Positions 35,082 to 47,345 are shown, counted from the stretch's first letter. The stretch is DNA of 64,000 nt from Shumkonia mesophila (GCF_026163695.1 NZ_JAOTID010000005.1:1-64000); one strand, 5' to 3'. The notes: generated by a model from the sequence alone, not told the origin. Numbers and translations: made by a program.

Positions 35082-36005
35082 ATGACAGTGAATTCCGCCC
35101 CCATTTCCAGTGTGCTCGTCATCGGTTTCGGGGTGTTGGGGCGAGGGATCGCCCGCCTGTTCGCCGGGGCCGGCATGTCCGTTTCGGCCTTCGACCCGCA
35201 CGTCAAGGACGACGGCGCCCTTCCGGCCGGCATCCGCCTGGTGCGCGCGCTTCCCAAGGAGGCTCCGGATCTGGTGGTGGAGGCCATCGTCGAGGTGCTC
35301 GACGCCAAGATCGCCGTCTTCAGGGACCTCGAGGCGGCCTACGGCGCGGGGCCGATCATCGCCAGCAACACGTCGGGCCTGCCGCTCCAGGAGATGGCCG
35401 ACGCGCTCAAGCATCCCGAGCGCTTCATCGGCATGCACTTCTTCACGCCGGCCGACGTCACGCCGCTGGTCGAGGTGGTGCGCGTGGCCGAGACCGGGGA
35501 CGAGGTGATCGAGCGGGCGGTCGGCGCCCTGGAAGCCGCCGGGCGCGAGGCCATCGTGCTTTCGAAGCCGGTCATCGGCTATCTGTGGAATCGCCTGCAG
35601 CACGCCATGCTGCACGAGGCCTATCACCTGGTCGAGAACGGCATCGTCAAGCCCGAGGACATCGACAAGGTGGCCAAGAAGCTGCTGGGGCCGCGCTTCT
35701 GCGTGACCGGCCTGCTGGAGGGCAAGGACATCTTCAATCTGGAGCCGCACATCCTGGCCCAGAAGTCCATCGTGCCGCACCTCAACCTCGCCAAGTCGCC
35801 CTGCGCCATTCTGGAACGCAAGTTGGAGCGCAAGGAATTCGGCATCCGCACCGGCAAGGGCTTCTACGACTGGCAGGGCCGGGACGCCGCCGAGGTGGCC
35901 GCCGCCGCCGGGCGCAAGCTTAGGCGCCTGGGCGAGTTCCTGGAGAACGACCTGGAAAAGGGCGAACCCGACCTCTCGCCGATGGCCTCGCTGCCGTTGG
36001 ATTGA
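35082..36005 (+). CDS. 3-hydroxyacyl-CoA dehydrogenase-family NAD-dependent enzyme
   Basis: A 307-residue dehydrogenase. The NAD-binding Rossmann motif is VLVIGFGVLGRGIARLFAGA; the catalytic region reads NTSGLPLQ and RFIGMHFFTPADVTPLVEVV (the usual HFFNPP is HFFTPA). The C-terminal dimerisation domain ends in the typical EFGIRTGKGFYDW. Start at 35082 follows GGAGAGAACGTG; an in-frame ATG at 35016 is less likely. It oxidises a 3-hydroxyacid or its CoA ester. The class III aminotransferase 42 bases downstream suggests a short pathway for an amino- or hydroxy-acid, but the substrate is not evident. Confidence 0.88.
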   Translation: MTVNSAPISSVLVIGFGVLGRGIARLFAGAGMSVSAFDPHVKDDGALPAGIRLVRALPKEAPDLVVEAIVEVLDAKIAVFRDLEAAYGAGPIIASNTSGLPLQEMADALKHPERFIGMHFFTPADVTPLVEVVRVAETGDEVIERAVGALEAAGREAIVLSKPVIGYLWNRLQHAMLHEAYHLVENGIVKPEDIDKVAKKLLGPRFCVTGLLEGKDIFNLEPHILAQKSIVPHLNLAKSPCAILERKLERKEFGIRTGKGFYDWQGRDAAEVAAAAGRKLRRLGEFLENDLEKGEPDLSPMASLPLD

Positions 36006-36047
36006 CCGGCCGGCGGCTTTCCGCCGGAATCGAATGGGATCACAGCC

Positions 36048-37385
36048 ATGAATCATGTTTTCCACCGCTATCCCAAGCACGACCTTCCGTTCGCCGTCGG
36101 CGGCGAAGGGCCGTACCTGATCGACGCCCAGGGCAGGCGCTACATCGACGCCAGCGGCGGCGCCGCGGTGTCGTGCCTGGGCCACGGCCATCCCAAGGTG
36201 ATCGCCGCCATCAAGGACCAGGTCGACCGTCTGGCCTACGCCCACACCTCGTTCTTCACCACCGAGGCGACGGAGCGGCTGGCCGACATGTTGATCGAGG
36301 CGGCGCCCAAGGGCATCGAGCGGGTCTATTACGTCTCGGGCGGCTCCGAGGCGGTGGAAACGGCGCTGAAGCTGGCCCGCCAGTATTTCCTGGAAATCGG
36401 CCAGCCGCAGCGGCGCTATTTCGTCGGCCGGCTGCAGAGCTACCACGGCAACACCCTGGGCGCCCTGGCGGTGGGCGGCAACATGTGGCGGCGCAAGCAG
36501 TTCGAACCGATCCTCATCGAAGGCCACCATATTTCGCCGTGCTATGCCTATCGCGGCCGGCGGGACGACGAGAGCGAGGCGGAATACGGTCTCAGGGTGG
36601 CCAACGAGCTGGAGGCCAAGATCCTCGAACTCGGCAAGGATGCCGTGATCGGTTTCATCGCCGAGCCGGTGGTCGGCGCCACCATGGGCAGCGTCCCGTC
36701 CGTTCCCGGCTATTTCAAGCGCATCCGCGAGATCTGCGACAAGTACGGGGTCCTGCTGATCCTCGACGAGGTGATGTGCGGCATGGGCCGCACCGGCACG
36801 CTGTTCGCCTGCGAGCAGGACGGCATCGCCCCCGACATCGTCGCCATCGCCAAGGGCCTGGGCGCCGGCTACCAGCCGATCGGCGCCACCCTGGCCTCAC
36901 GGCAGGTCTTCGAGGCCATCGTCAACGGCTCGGGCTTCTTCCAGCACGGCTTCACCTACGTCGGCCACGCCACCGCCTGCGCGGCGGCGCTGGCGGTGCA
37001 GACGGCGATCCGCGAGGACAACCTGCTGGCCAACGTCAAGGCCCGCGGCGCCGAGCTCGACCAGGGCCTCAACGAGCGTTTCGGCAACCATCCGTACGTC
37101 GGCGACATCCGCGGACGCGGGCTCTTCCAGTCGATCGAGATGGTCGCCGACCGCGCGAGCAAGAAGCCCTTCGATCCGGCGCTCAAGATCAACGCCAGGA
37201 TCAAGAAGGCGGCGATGGCCAACGGCCTGTGCTGCTATCCGATGGGGGGCTGCATCGACGGCCAGTACGGCGACCACGTGCTGCTGGCGCCGCCCTACAT
37301 CATCGACAGCGAGGTGGTTGGGCAGATCGTCGAGCGGCTGGCCCGCGCCGTCGATTCCGCGCTCAAGGAAGCCGGCGTCGCCTGA
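36048..37385 (+). CDS. Class III aminotransferase (aspartate aminotransferase family protein)
   Basis: A 445-residue PLP enzyme. PLP-phosphate loop VSGGSEAVETALKLAR, substrate-side SYHGNTLGALAVGG, the Asp in VLLILDEVMCGMGRTG and catalytic Lys in DIVAIAKGLGAGYQP are in order. It differs clearly from the omega-aminotransferase at 16165 (short N-terminus HVFHRYPKHDLPFAVGG), so a different donor is likely. Its position right after the hydroxyacyl-CoA-dehydrogenase-like gene argues for one operon. It converges on the GH15 gene with three bases between stops. Confidence 0.92.
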   Translation: MNHVFHRYPKHDLPFAVGGEGPYLIDAQGRRYIDASGGAAVSCLGHGHPKVIAAIKDQVDRLAYAHTSFFTTEATERLADMLIEAAPKGIERVYYVSGGSEAVETALKLARQYFLEIGQPQRRYFVGRLQSYHGNTLGALAVGGNMWRRKQFEPILIEGHHISPCYAYRGRRDDESEAEYGLRVANELEAKILELGKDAVIGFIAEPVVGATMGSVPSVPGYFKRIREICDKYGVLLILDEVMCGMGRTGTLFACEQDGIAPDIVAIAKGLGAGYQPIGATLASRQVFEAIVNGSGFFQHGFTYVGHATACAAALAVQTAIREDNLLANVKARGAELDQGLNERFGNHPYVGDIRGRGLFQSIEMVADRASKKPFDPALKINARIKKAAMANGLCCYPMGGCIDGQYGDHVLLAPPYIIDSEVVGQIVERLARAVDSALKEAGVA

Positions 37386-37388
37386 CCG

Positions 37389-39239
<1,851 letters not shown>

Positions 39240-39271
39240 GGGCGGGGTCCTTTCTTCAGCGGCCGGAACGC

Positions 39272-40087
39272 TCAGCCGTTGTCGATGAAGCCGGGATAGA
39301 GGGTCATTCCGCCGTCGACATAGAGGGTGGCTCCGGTGACGTAGTCGGACTCGTCGGACGCCAGCCACACCGCGGCCTTGCCGATGTCGTCCGGCTCGCC
39401 GAGGCGGCCGTAGGGGGCGAGGGCAAGCAGCCGCGCCATGGCCTCGGGGGTTTCCCAGGCCGCGCGGTTGATGGCGGTCTTGATGGCGCCGGGCGAGATG
39501 GCATTGACCCGGACCCGATGGAACGCCAGTTCCTGGGCGACGCTTTTCATCATCATGTTGAGGCCGCCCTTGGACGCGGCATAGTTGACGTGGCCGGCCC
39601 ACGGGATGACGTCGTGAACCGACGAGATGCAGATGATCTTGCCGGCCGCCGTCGACACCTCGGGGCGGGCGCCCTGCTTGAGGAAAAGGCGGGCCGCCTC
39701 GCGGGCGCACAGAAATTGGCCGGTAAGGTTGACGCCGATGACGGTGTCCCAGTCCGCGAGCGTCATGTCGACCAGGGCGGCGTCGCGCTGCACGCCGGCA
39801 TTGCCGACCAGGATGTCGAGGCCGCCCCAGGCGTCGACGGCGGCGGCGAACAGCGATCGCACCTGGTCCTCGCGGCTGACGTCGGCCCGTACGGCCAGCG
39901 CCTTGCCGCCCGCCGCGGCGATGTCTCCGACGACTTGGCCGGCCCGCTCCTCGCCGCCGATGAAATTGACGATCACCCTGGCGCCGGCCGCGGCCAGGGC
40001 GCGGGCGACGGCGGCACCGATTCCGGAACTGGCGCCGGTGACGATGGCCCGCTGTCCGTCGAGGAGCCGTTCCGCTGAAGCCGTCAT
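39272..40087 (-). CDS. SDR-family oxidoreductase, glucose 1-dehydrogenase-like
   Basis: A 271-residue short-chain dehydrogenase. Cofactor motif [21 protein letters not shown], catalytic Ser in [12 protein letters not shown] and YxxxK in [17 protein letters not shown] are present. The signature [11 protein letters not shown] at the C-terminus is typical of glucose 1-dehydrogenases. Start at 40087 has GGAAGGG upstream. Its product gene order (SDR then GH15, 32-bp gap) suggests an operon in which glucose released by GH15 is oxidised to gluconolactone. The cofactor preference cannot be decided. Confidence 0.9.
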   Translation of the reverse strand: MTASAERLLDGQRAIVTGASSGIGAAVARALAAAGARVIVNFIGGEERAGQVVGDIAAAGGKALAVRADVSREDQVRSLFAAAVDAWGGLDILVGNAGVQRDAALVDMTLADWDTVIGVNLTGQFLCAREAARLFLKQGARPEVSTAAGKIICISSVHDVIPWAGHVNYAASKGGLNMMMKSVAQELAFHRVRVNAISPGAIKTAINRAAWETPEAMARLLALAPYGRLGEPDDIGKAAVWLASDESDYVTGATLYVDGGMTLYPGFIDNG

Positions 40088-40199
40088 GCCAGACCCTTCC
40101 CGCTGTTGGTGTGGCGCTCCCCATGGTTGATTTAGGGTCGGAAAGGCCCCGTGCCAGGGCAAAAATGGCTAAAACGGGCCGAAAAGGCCGCCGATCGGT

Positions 40200-41591
40200 C
40201 TATCGGGCGGCACCGGATGCCGGCCCGTCCGGGTTGTCGACGAACGACGACCAGGCGAACCAGAAGGCCACGTGGCCGGCCATACGGGCCAGTCCGACGC
40301 CGCCGGGGCCGACAAGGGCGTCTTCCGTCACCCGCCATTCGGCGCCGTCGGCGGCCAGGCGGTCGGGCGCCGGGCCGGGCGCGAAGGTCCGGCCGTCGCG
40401 GCGATAGGCGCGCACGGTGCCGGTGATCGCGTTGCCGATCAGCACGACGTCGGTGAAGCCGACGCGGTCGTTGATTACCGGCCGGCTCCGGAATTCCTCC
40501 AGCGGCCAGGCCTTGGCGCCGCCGGCCGTGCGGATGCCGAAGACCCTGTCTTTCGGCGCGTGCGTCGCATCCGGCGCCAGGGCGGGGAACATCAGGTCGG
40601 GGCTGTTGAAATAGTGGCCGTAAGGGGCGTCGGGGGTGTAGTCGCGCACGTGGCCGGTGTCCAGCGACAGTACCCGGGTGCCCGGATGGCCGGCCAGCCA
40701 GTCGCGCCAACTGGTGATGACGACGGGCAGCATCTTGAGGGCGATACCCGAACCGGCCAGCGGCCCCGACACCGGGCGGCCGGTGAACTGGTTCCACAGG
40801 CTGTCGGTGGCGAGGTCGTACATCAGTTTGTTGGAGCGGTAGAGCAGGCCCGAGGAGCCGAACGTCAGCGGCTTGTCCCGGCCGTTGACCCGGCCATCGA
40901 ACAGGATGCCGGAACCGCACAGCGTACAATAGGCCAGCGACACCGGCACGCCGCCGACGACGTCGTTCAGCATCTCGTGCCAGTCGAGGATGCGCAGCGG
41001 ATAGGCCCGGGCGTCGCCGTCGATCTCGACGCCGAATACCGCCTCGCCGGGGGTCAAGTATGCCGCCTCGCCGGGGCCGACGAGCTTGGGGTTTGTCAGG
41101 GCGGGGATGCCGTCGGCCGCCGCGACGCCGCCCCAGACCACCTCCTCCAGGCGGATCTCGGCCGTCGGCGTCAACGGCAGGAAGCGGGAGAAGTCGGGAT
41201 CGATGGTCAGAAGAAGGTCGAGTTTGAGGCGCCGGAAACTGGGGTGGGGAACGATTTCGGGATGCATTTCCTGCCACAGCATCCAGTCGAACCAGCTTCG
41301 CGCGCCCGTCTCGCCGGTGATCGCCGCCAGGGCGTCAGCGATGGGCTGGGCCGCCGGGCGGTTGTAGCGGAGGGCCAGGATAAGGGCGGCGGCAACGCCG
41401 GCGTCGTCCTGCCGGCGCAGGTCGGCCAGGGCGGGCATCAGGGTATCGGCAGGAAGGCCGAGCAGGTGGCCCAGCACCACCGTCCGGCTCTGCTCATAGA
41501 TGGCGTCATCGGAGGCCGCACGGGCCGGGCCCGTCGTCGCCATCGCCAGCAGCGTCATCACGGCTCCGATCCTCCACCGTCGCCCGATCAT
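40200..41591 (-). CDS. Secreted DUF3179 domain-containing protein
   Basis: A 463-residue protein with an N-terminal signal peptide (MIGRRWRIGAVMTLLAMATT, cleavage near ARAASD). A helical region (about 30-130) is followed by the DUF3179 domain (about 140-440), with IPALTNPKLV, the Cys pair in LAYCTLCGSGILFDG, and SGLLYRSNKLMYD plus SLWNQFTGRPVSGPLAG. DUF3179 proteins are periplasmic and unstudied. The conserved CxxC in YCTLCGS might bind metal or be redox-active; this is inference. It stands alone, with 112 bp to the SDR gene. Confidence 0.88.
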   Translation of the reverse strand: MIGRRWRIGAVMTLLAMATTGPARAASDDAIYEQSRTVVLGHLLGLPADTLMPALADLRRQDDAGVAAALILALRYNRPAAQPIADALAAITGETGARSWFDWMLWQEMHPEIVPHPSFRRLKLDLLLTIDPDFSRFLPLTPTAEIRLEEVVWGGVAAADGIPALTNPKLVGPGEAAYLTPGEAVFGVEIDGDARAYPLRILDWHEMLNDVVGGVPVSLAYCTLCGSGILFDGRVNGRDKPLTFGSSGLLYRSNKLMYDLATDSLWNQFTGRPVSGPLAGSGIALKMLPVVITSWRDWLAGHPGTRVLSLDTGHVRDYTPDAPYGHYFNSPDLMFPALAPDATHAPKDRVFGIRTAGGAKAWPLEEFRSRPVINDRVGFTDVVLIGNAITGTVRAYRRDGRTFAPGPAPDRLAADGAEWRVTEDALVGPGGVGLARMAGHVAFWFAWSSFVDNPDGPASGAAR

Positions 41592-41688
41592 GGCTTTCGT
41601 CCTCTCGGTCGCTGGAGGACAGGTGGGCATCGTCGAGGGGTTGGGAAGGACGCCTCGCGGCCTTGTGAGCAGGCGTGAAGATCAGGCG

Positions 41689-42615
41689 TCAGCCCCAGGG
41701 GCCGGTCCGCCGGCCGAGCCGCTCCCAGGGACCGCGCCGTCTCCGGACCACAGGCTCGACGTTCACCCCCAGGCCGCCGGCCATCTCGCGCAGCCGCCGG
41801 ACGCGATTGGCGGTGCTGGGATGGGTGGAAAACAGGCTGTCGCCATGGCCGCCCGACAGCGGGTTGACGATGAACATGTGGGCCGTCGCCGGATTGCGCT
41901 CGGCGGTGTGGTTGGGGCTGCCCCGGACAGTCTCCTCCAGGTGCTGGAGGGCCGAGGCCAGCCACAACGGCTGGCCGCTGATCTCGGCGCCGGCGCGGTC
42001 GGCCTCGTACTCGCGGGAGCGCGAGATGGCCATCTGCACCAGCATGGCGGCCAGCGGCGCGACGATGACCACCAGCAGCACGCCGACGATGCCCAGCGGA
42101 TTGTTGCGGCTGTCGCGGCTGCCGCCGAAGAAGAAGGCGAACTGCGCCAGCATGCCGATGGCGCCGGCCAGCGTGGCGGTGACCGTCATGATCAGGGTGT
42201 CGCGGTTGCGCACGTGGGCCAGTTCGTGGGCCATGACGCCGGCCACTTCCTCGCGGCTCATGCGGGCCAGCAGGCCGGTGGTCGCCGCCACCGCCGCGTT
42301 GGCCGGATTGCGGCCGGTGGCGAAGGCGTTCGGCTGGTCGTTGTCGATGACATAGACCTTGGGCATCGGCAATCCGGCGCGGCGCGACAGGTCGGCCACC
42401 GTATCGTAAAACGCCGGCGCCTCGTTGCGGCTGACCTGGCGGGCGCCGTACATGCGGAGCACCATCTTGTCGGAATTCCAGTAGGCGAAGGCGTTCATGC
42501 CCAACGCCAGCAGGAAGGCGAACGCCATGCCGGTCTCGCCGCCGATCAGATAGCCGGCGCCCACGAACAGGCCGGTCATCCCGGCCAGCAGGATGGCGGT
42601 CTTCGCGTAGTTCAT
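41689..42615 (-). CDS. htpX: HtpX membrane zinc metalloprotease
   Basis: A 308-residue M48B protease of the inner membrane that degrades misfolded membrane proteins. Two N-terminal helices (5-50), the zinc motif HELAH in [19 protein letters not shown], two more helices (about 145-200) and the third-ligand Glu in [14 protein letters not shown] are visible. [14 protein letters not shown] is the usual C-terminal motif. Start at the ATG 42615 with GGCGACG upstream. The Arg-rich tail ([15 protein letters not shown]) is a normal alphaproteobacterial feature. Confidence 0.95.
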   Translation of the reverse strand: MNYAKTAILLAGMTGLFVGAGYLIGGETGMAFAFLLALGMNAFAYWNSDKMVLRMYGARQVSRNEAPAFYDTVADLSRRAGLPMPKVYVIDNDQPNAFATGRNPANAAVAATTGLLARMSREEVAGVMAHELAHVRNRDTLIMTVTATLAGAIGMLAQFAFFFGGSRDSRNNPLGIVGVLLVVIVAPLAAMLVQMAISRSREYEADRAGAEISGQPLWLASALQHLEETVRGSPNHTAERNPATAHMFIVNPLSGGHGDSLFSTHPSTANRVRRLREMAGGLGVNVEPVVRRRRGPWERLGRRTGPWG

Positions 42616-42742
42616 CGTCGCCTCATACCCGTGTGGTCTGTCCGCTATAGAGATATCCCGACGGGCCGGCCGCGCAATCCCCCCGGGCCGCGACGCCGGT
42701 CGCGGCCGGTCGATGCAGGAAAGGAAGACGGGGGCCGTCGCC

Positions 42743-44011
42743 TCAGTTGAGGGTTGCCGTGCGGCGGAGATAGCTCTTGAGAGCGGTCAACTGCTGGCCG
42801 TCGAGGCGCACCGCGAAGACGGCCGGCGGATCGAGCGGGTTGACGTGTTTGCCGTCGACCAGCATCTCGTAATAGAGATGGTGCCCGGTGGCCACGCCGG
42901 TGCGTCCGACATAGCCGATGACCTGGCCCTGCTTGACCTTCTTGCCGGCGTACAGGCCGCGGGCGAAGCCCGACAGGTGGGAGTAGGTGGTTTCGACGTT
43001 GGCCCGGTGACGGACGCGGATGATCTTGCCGTAGTTTCCCCGCCAGCCGACATCGACGACGACGCCCTCGGCGCTTGCCGCGACGGGCGTTCCCTTGGGC
43101 GCCCGGAAGTCGACGCCGTTGTGGAATCGCCGGTCCTTGAACACCGGATGAACGCGCCATCCGAAAGGCGAGGTCACTTCCGCCCGCTTCAACGGCAGCA
43201 CGAAGTCGATGACCGCCTCGCCGGGGGCCGGCTGAACGAAGGCGGTGGCCGTGTCGTCGTCGAGCCGGTAGCGATAGATCCGATGCACCTTCTGGCCGTC
43301 GTCGACTTCGATGTAGCGGAGTTCGTCGACCTCGCCGGAAGTGTCGGCCGACTGGGCCTGGTAAACCACCCGGAAACGCGCCGATGACGAGGGCGGGGCG
43401 GGCATATCGGGATCGTTCGTCAAGGCGAGCAGCGTCTCGTCGACGAGCGGAAGCGGCAGGTTGGCGGCGAGCAGCGAACTGTGGAGGCTCGCCCCGACCA
43501 TGCCCGAAACCTGGCGGATGGACGTCTGACCCGTCGTCGAGGTGCCGGCTCGGCGTTCGGGCGCCGGCCCGGGGACATAGACGGTGAGATCCTCGGCGGC
43601 ACCCGTTTCGATATGCAAGGAGCTGATGACGGCCTGCCGGCCCTGGGTTTGCAGGACCACCCGGACGGCGGCCCCCGGTTGCAGGTCCATGGGGTCGAAC
43701 AGATCGCCGAGCGCGGTCAGGGCCGCCGCCTTGCTGGCCGCGCCGACACCGGCCTGCTCGAGCATGGAGGCAAGGCTGTCGCCCTCGCCGACGGTCAGGT
43801 TTACCGCACGTACGTCGTCGGTGGCCGACGGCGCATGGGCCAACAGCTGCTTTGCGGAGGGTTGCGACAGGGGGGCGGTGGACGGAAGCGGAGGGGAAAA
43901 ATCGGGTTCACCGGCCTGGACGGCACCGATCGCCGCGATCGACGCGAGCCCCACGAGGAGGAGGCCTTTCACGCTTCGCCAGCGCGGGGCGTCGATGCCT
44001 GTGAATTTCAC
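42743..44011 (-). CDS. M23-family (LytM) peptidase-like protein with altered zinc site
   Basis: A 422-residue exported protein started at GTG 44011 (RBS GGCGGGGG). It has one N-terminal hydrophobic segment (about 15-34), then a LysM-like/OapA-type region with [16 protein letters not shown], and a C-terminal LytM domain. [13 protein letters not shown] gives HxxxD and TYSHLSGF the middle His, but the usual HLHxE reads HHLYYEM, so the second His of HLH, a zinc ligand, is Tyr. It could be a reduced-activity endopeptidase or a degenerate amidase activator of EnvC/NlpD type. It follows nadX (152-bp gap, same strand). Confidence 0.88.
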   Translation of the reverse strand: MKFTGIDAPRWRSVKGLLLVGLASIAAIGAVQAGEPDFSPPLPSTAPLSQPSAKQLLAHAPSATDDVRAVNLTVGEGDSLASMLEQAGVGAASKAAALTALGDLFDPMDLQPGAAVRVVLQTQGRQAVISSLHIETGAAEDLTVYVPGPAPERRAGTSTTGQTSIRQVSGMVGASLHSSLLAANLPLPLVDETLLALTNDPDMPAPPSSSARFRVVYQAQSADTSGEVDELRYIEVDDGQKVHRIYRYRLDDDTATAFVQPAPGEAVIDFVLPLKRAEVTSPFGWRVHPVFKDRRFHNGVDFRAPKGTPVAASAEGVVVDVGWRGNYGKIIRVRHRANVETTYSHLSGFARGLYAGKKVKQGQVIGYVGRTGVATGHHLYYEMLVDGKHVNPLDPPAVFAVRLDGQQLTALKSYLRRTATLN

Positions 44012-44163
44012 GCGGTTCCCCCGCCTCGCTTCTTGATGCACCTGATGCTTGATACCCGATGCCGGCGGCCGGCACAACCGTCAATCCTGCCGTTGCGAAT
44101 CGCTCGCGGCCGGACCCAAAACGCGCCAGACGGGTAAAAGGTTCCCGAAGAAAAGGGCGGCGG

Positions 44164-44988
44164 CTAGGACCCCACCTTAAGGGTCGCAACCAGGCCGCGC
44201 AGGGCGGCGATGACGCTCAGGGGCGTGATGCGCCCGGTACGCGGGTTTTCGGCGGACGGCACGTTCTCGATGGTCATGGTGAAGCGTGCGCTGTCGGCGT
44301 CGACCTCGATGGTGTGGGTGTTGCGGCTGACCCCGGGATCGGCCCAGATTTCAAGGCGGGTGCGGTCCGCGCCGATGCCGGCCAGGCCCAGGGCGGCGGC
44401 GACGTTGACGTTGGCGGGAAATCCCTTCGCCCCCTCGCGGGCCGTGCCCGCGAACACCCGCAGCGGCGCCGTCAGTCCGTCGAGCGAGATGCCGTGCTCC
44501 GCCAGGTAGGGGGCGCCGGCGAGCCCGGCCGGCGGCTTGCGGGTGACCATGGTGATCGCGTGGATGGTGCCTTCCGCCGCCGCCCGCACGGCGTCGAGGC
44601 CCAGCAGCGCCCCGGTCGGCACGACGATGCGGGCGCCGCTTTCCGTTGCCGCCTCGATGAGGTCGGGGCGCGACAGCAGGGCGCCGACGCTGGCCGGCAC
44701 CAGGATGCAACCGGCCCGGATGGCCGCCTCGGCGATCTCGGCGAAGACGGCCGCCGGCGCGCATTCGACGATCACATCGGCGCGCTCCGCCAGATCGGCC
44801 GGCGCCACCACCGGAACGGTGCGGCGGAAACCGGTCATGCGGATGGCGGCCCGGGCGGCGTCCCGTGCCGATACGGCGGCCAGCGACAGCCCCGGGATGC
44901 CCTCGTCAAGCCGCCGGGCCACCGCCAGGCCGATGGCGCCAAGCCCGCCGATGGCGACGGTCAGGGGAGGGCGGGGTGTTCGCGCCAT
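44164..44988 (-). CDS. nadX: L-aspartate dehydrogenase
   Basis: A 274-residue enzyme converting L-aspartate to iminoaspartate with NAD(P), the first step of NAD synthesis when NadB is absent. The N-terminal Rossmann motif is VAIGGLGAIGLAVARRL, the middle has VIVECAPAAVFAEIAE, and the substrate domain has the typical VPTGALLGLDAVRAA, TRKPPAGL, GFPANVNVAAALGLAGIG and ADPGVSRNTHTIEVDADS. Length and motifs match archaeal/bacterial NadX. No nadA or nadC is nearby, so some doubt remains whether it serves NAD synthesis or aspartate catabolism. Confidence 0.9.
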   Translation of the reverse strand: MARTPRPPLTVAIGGLGAIGLAVARRLDEGIPGLSLAAVSARDAARAAIRMTGFRRTVPVVAPADLAERADVIVECAPAAVFAEIAEAAIRAGCILVPASVGALLSRPDLIEAATESGARIVVPTGALLGLDAVRAAAEGTIHAITMVTRKPPAGLAGAPYLAEHGISLDGLTAPLRVFAGTAREGAKGFPANVNVAAALGLAGIGADRTRLEIWADPGVSRNTHTIEVDADSARFTMTIENVPSAENPRTGRITPLSVIAALRGLVATLKVGS

Positions 44989-45140
44989 GAGGCTTCTCCG
45001 TGGGGTCTCGGTTGGGAAGGGGCGCTCATCCTAGCGCAAAACTCTCCCCGCGCCATACCCGGGGTCCGGTGGCGGTTCCCGCGCGCAAAGGGTGGTTCCC
45101 CCACTGGTCAAGGCGATTGCTTTGGGATAGGGTCCCGGCC

Positions 45141-46196
45141 GTGTCACGCTATGCCACCCTTGCTGCGCCGTTCCTGCGCCTGCTCGATGCCGAAACCGGG
45201 CATCGGCTGGCCATCCGCGCGCTGAGTTGCGGGCTGGTGCCGGCGGCGCCGGCCTTCGACGATGCCGTGTTGCGCCAATCGCTGTGGGGCCTCGACTTCG
45301 CCAACCCGCTGGGCTCGGCGGCCGGCTTCGACAAGAACGCCGAGGCGGTGGCGGCGACCCTGGCGTTGGGCTTCGGCTTCGCCGAGGTGGGCACGGTGAC
45401 GCCGCGCCCGCAGCCCGGTAACCCCAAGCCCCGCCTGTTCCGCCTGGTCGAGGACGAGGCGGTGATCAACCGCATGGGCTTCAACAACCAGGGGCTGGAG
45501 GCGGTGCTGGGCCGCCTCAAGGCCGGCCGGCCGGCCGGCATCGTGGCGGTCAACCTGGGCCGCAACAAGGACAGCACCGACGCTGTCGCCGATTATGTCG
45601 AGGGGGTGCGCCGGGCCGCGCCGCTGGCCTCCTTCCTGGTCATCAACGTGTCCTCGCCCAACACCCCCGGCCTGCGCAGCCTGCAACGCCGCCAGGATCT
45701 TGCCGATCTGCTGGGTGCCGCGCGGGCGGCGCGCGACGAGGGGGTGGGCCGCCGGCCGCCGCTCCTGGTCAAGATCGCGCCCGACCTGACCGAGGACGAA
45801 CTGGCCGACATCGCCGCCGTCGCGCTCGATACGGGTATCGACGGCATCGTCGCCACCAACACGACCATCGGCCGCCCGGCCTCGCTCAAAGGCTCCTACG
45901 CCGGCGAGACGGGCGGGCTCAGCGGCCGGCCGCTGTTTTCGCTTTCCACGCAGGTCCTGGGGACCGTCTATCGGCTGACCGGCGGCCGGCTGCCCCTCAT
46001 CGGCGTCGGCGGCGTCGCCACCGGGGCCGACGCCTACGCCAAGATCCGTGCCGGCGCCTCGCTGGTGCAGTTCTATACCGCGATGGTCTATGGCGGCCCC
46101 GGCATCGTCGATACCATCCGCCGCGACCTGGCCGCCCTCATCCGGCGGGACGGCTTCGGCGGCGTCGCCGAGGCCATCGGCGCCGACCACCGCTGA
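45141..46196 (+). CDS. pyrD: Dihydroorotate dehydrogenase (quinone), class 2
   Basis: A 351-residue membrane-associated flavoprotein that oxidises dihydroorotate to orotate in pyrimidine synthesis and feeds electrons to quinones. The start is GTG at 45141. The N-terminal helix pair (LAAPFLRLLDAETGHRLAIRAL) is the quinone/membrane tunnel of class 2. GLDFANPLGSAAGFDKNAEA, the catalytic Ser in VINVSSPNTPGL and the FMN-phosphate-binding GVGGVATGADAYAKI are present. It converges on the AbrB-like gene (nine-base gap) and is divergent from nadX. Confidence 0.95.
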   Translation: MSRYATLAAPFLRLLDAETGHRLAIRALSCGLVPAAPAFDDAVLRQSLWGLDFANPLGSAAGFDKNAEAVAATLALGFGFAEVGTVTPRPQPGNPKPRLFRLVEDEAVINRMGFNNQGLEAVLGRLKAGRPAGIVAVNLGRNKDSTDAVADYVEGVRRAAPLASFLVINVSSPNTPGLRSLQRRQDLADLLGAARAARDEGVGRRPPLLVKIAPDLTEDELADIAAVALDTGIDGIVATNTTIGRPASLKGSYAGETGGLSGRPLFSLSTQVLGTVYRLTGGRLPLIGVGGVATGADAYAKIRAGASLVQFYTAMVYGGPGIVDTIRRDLAALIRRDGFGGVAEAIGADHR

Positions 46197-46205
46197 CGCC
46201 TTCCC

Positions 46206-47345
46206 TCAGTCGTCCTCGCCGCTGCCGGCCTTGCCGCCGGATGCCGCCGAACCGCCGCCCGTCCAGCGGCGGCTGCCGAACAGCTTGAGCGCCAGCGGGG
46301 CCAGCACCAGAAGGAAACCTAGCCGCACCAGGTGATGGGTGGCGACAAAGGCCGGGTCGATGTGCAATGCCACCGTGATGACGTTCATTTCGGCGACCCC
46401 GCCGGGCGCGAAGGCCAGGATCAACGCCTCGAAGGACAGCCCGGTGAGGCCGTGCAGGACTGCGGCCATCAAGACGGCCACGGCGATCATCAAAAGCGCC
46501 ATGATCGTCGCCGTGCGCATCACCGAGGCGATCTCGCGCAGCCGCGTGCCGAGAAAGCGGCAGCCGACATTGGCCCCGATGACCACCTGGGCCAGGGCCA
46601 CCATTTCGCCGGACGGCCGGGCGTCCGACAGGCCGACGGCATGCATCAGCGCGCTGACGGCCATCGGCCCGATCAGGGCCGGCAGCGGCAGGCGGGCCAA
46701 CCGGGCCAGGAAATAGCCGACCACGGCCGAGGCGGCGAGCATGACGGCGCCGCCCGCCGACAGGTCGGTGATCCGTCCGAAGGCGGCGGTGCCGGCGGGG
46801 ACGTAGTCGTGAAAGAAGCGGAACCAGAAGGGGATGGTTACCACCGTGATGACGATGCGCACGCTGTGCATCAGCGAGATGACCCGCTCGTCGCCGCCCA
46901 TGGAACCGCCCAGCAGCACCATCTCGGTGAAGCCGCCCGGGGCCGCCGAGCAGAAGGCGGTGGCGGGGTCGTAGCGGCCGAACCGGCGCAGCAGCCAGCC
47001 GAGGCCGATGATCATCACCGTGCTGTAGACCAGAATCGCCGTGATGCTGGGCAACCATTGGCTCGCCTGGGCCAGGATCTCCGGCGTGAAGGCGCTGCCG
47101 ACCATCAGGCCGATCACCGCGATCAGGACGTCGCGCAGCCGGCCGGGCGCGCGCAGCGGGGCCCCGGCCAGGGCCGCCGTGATGGTGACGCACATGGCCC
47201 CCATCATCCACGGCAGCGGCATTTCCAGCAGAAGGAACGCGTAGCCGCCGGCTCCTCCCAGCGCCAGGGTAAGGGCGATCGCCAGGGCCCGGCGCGGCCA
47301 TCCCTGGGCTGGCGGTTTGGCGGCGGGAGTGGGGGCGCCGCTCAC
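46206..47345 (-). CDS. AbrB-family putative membrane transporter
   Basis: A 379-residue integral membrane protein with about ten helices in two repeats of the AbrB/YbaN-like (once 'ammonia monooxygenase') family. [23 protein letters not shown]-type segments and [20 protein letters not shown] (with its repeat [17 protein letters not shown]) are the two PGG(x)xEM family motifs. The start is a GTG whose GTGA overlaps the nadK stop codon, so translation is coupled. Substrate is unknown. The tail is Gly/Ser/Asp-rich. Confidence 0.88.
   Translation of the reverse strand: MSGAPTPAAKPPAQGWPRRALAIALTLALGGAGGYAFLLLEMPLPWMMGAMCVTITAALAGAPLRAPGRLRDVLIAVIGLMVGSAFTPEILAQASQWLPSITAILVYSTVMIIGLGWLLRRFGRYDPATAFCSAAPGGFTEMVLLGGSMGGDERVISLMHSVRIVITVVTIPFWFRFFHDYVPAGTAAFGRITDLSAGGAVMLAASAVVGYFLARLARLPLPALIGPMAVSALMHAVGLSDARPSGEMVALAQVVIGANVGCRFLGTRLREIASVMRTATIMALLMIAVAVLMAAVLHGLTGLSFEALILAFAPGGVAEMNVITVALHIDPAFVATHHLVRLGFLLVLAPLALKLFGSRRWTGGGSAASGGKAGSGEDD

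Noticed and set aside
39240-40124. N-terminal extension that would make the GH15 enzyme a 911-residue fusion
   Set aside because: The added part is an alternative frame of the SDR gene on the same strand, rich in Arg/Gly, and the GH15 family starts at the Met at 39239.
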